The notes beneath the pieces were generated by a model. That model had not been told where the DNA came from, did not search any database, and saw nothing but the letters and a program-made list of their open reading frames with translations. Source: Xanthomarina sp035306705 (GTDB lineage: Bacteria > Bacteroidota > Bacteroidia > Flavobacteriales > Flavobacteriaceae). From it: a stretch of DNA of 6,604 nucleotides. Shown here one piece after another: positions 6,560 to 6,604 of this stretch; position 1 is the stretch's first letter; every line of letters begins with the position of its first letter. Where the stretch lies: positions 1 to 6,604 of the forward strand of contig NZ_DATGNO010000049.1 of assembly GCF_035306705.1 (NCBI RefSeq), read 5' to 3'. A program made the translations under genes and the position numbers.

Positions 6560-6604
6560 TTCACCCGTAATCTAAGTTCATTTTAAAAGCTATTTCTTAA
6601 TGGC

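Noticed and set aside
6560..6604. ATG at 6600-6602 as start of a further gene
   Set aside because: Only five bases of the candidate lie in the window and no start signal precedes it, so it cannot be supported.

Overview
The window looks like chromosomal DNA of a Flavobacteriaceae-type Bacteroidota. The basis is the low GC content, the absence of clear Shine-Dalgarno sites before any gene, promoter-like sequences fitting the Bacteroidota TTTG/TAnnTTTG pattern, and protein types typical of that group. It holds five genes: a partial one, two complete genes on the same (minus) strand, and two on the plus strand. No tRNA, rRNA, CRISPR array, insertion sequence or phage gene is seen.

Minus strand, in order of transcription. 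An ExoIII/ExoA-type AP endonuclease (xth, 1569-2333) is followed after 70 bases by an OmpA-family peptidoglycan-binding lipoprotein with a long coiled coil (539-1498). That unit ends at a near-ideal intrinsic terminator (501-532). Beyond it starts a separate gene for a c-type cytochrome lipoprotein, which leaves the window at its left edge (1-440).

The 348-base gap 2334-2681 separates xth from the plus-strand genes. I see no credible gene in it, but it holds two diverging promoter candidates: TTTG-N19-TAGGTTTT for xth and TTTG-N18-TAGGTTTA for the rightward gene.

Plus strand. A 1144-residue outer-membrane beta-barrel protein (2682-6116) has a Sec signal peptide, a SprA-like N-terminal half and a conserved C-terminal end finishing in Phe. 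It carries an EF-hand-like calcium loop at residues 831-842. No gene symbol is justified. After 56 bases comes a 128-residue exported His/Cys-rich protein (6173-6559) of a type I associate with flavobacterial metal-handling loci. Its upstream gap is packed with TAAC/GTTA inverted repeats running into a perfect TAnnTTTG element so close to the ATG that the message would be almost leaderless.

Four of the five products act in the envelope (two lipoproteins, one outer-membrane barrel, one small exported protein), but no shared pathway can be read from the sequence. The most promising leads are the barrel protein with its EF-hand-like loop, and the His-rich gene with its palindromic control region.
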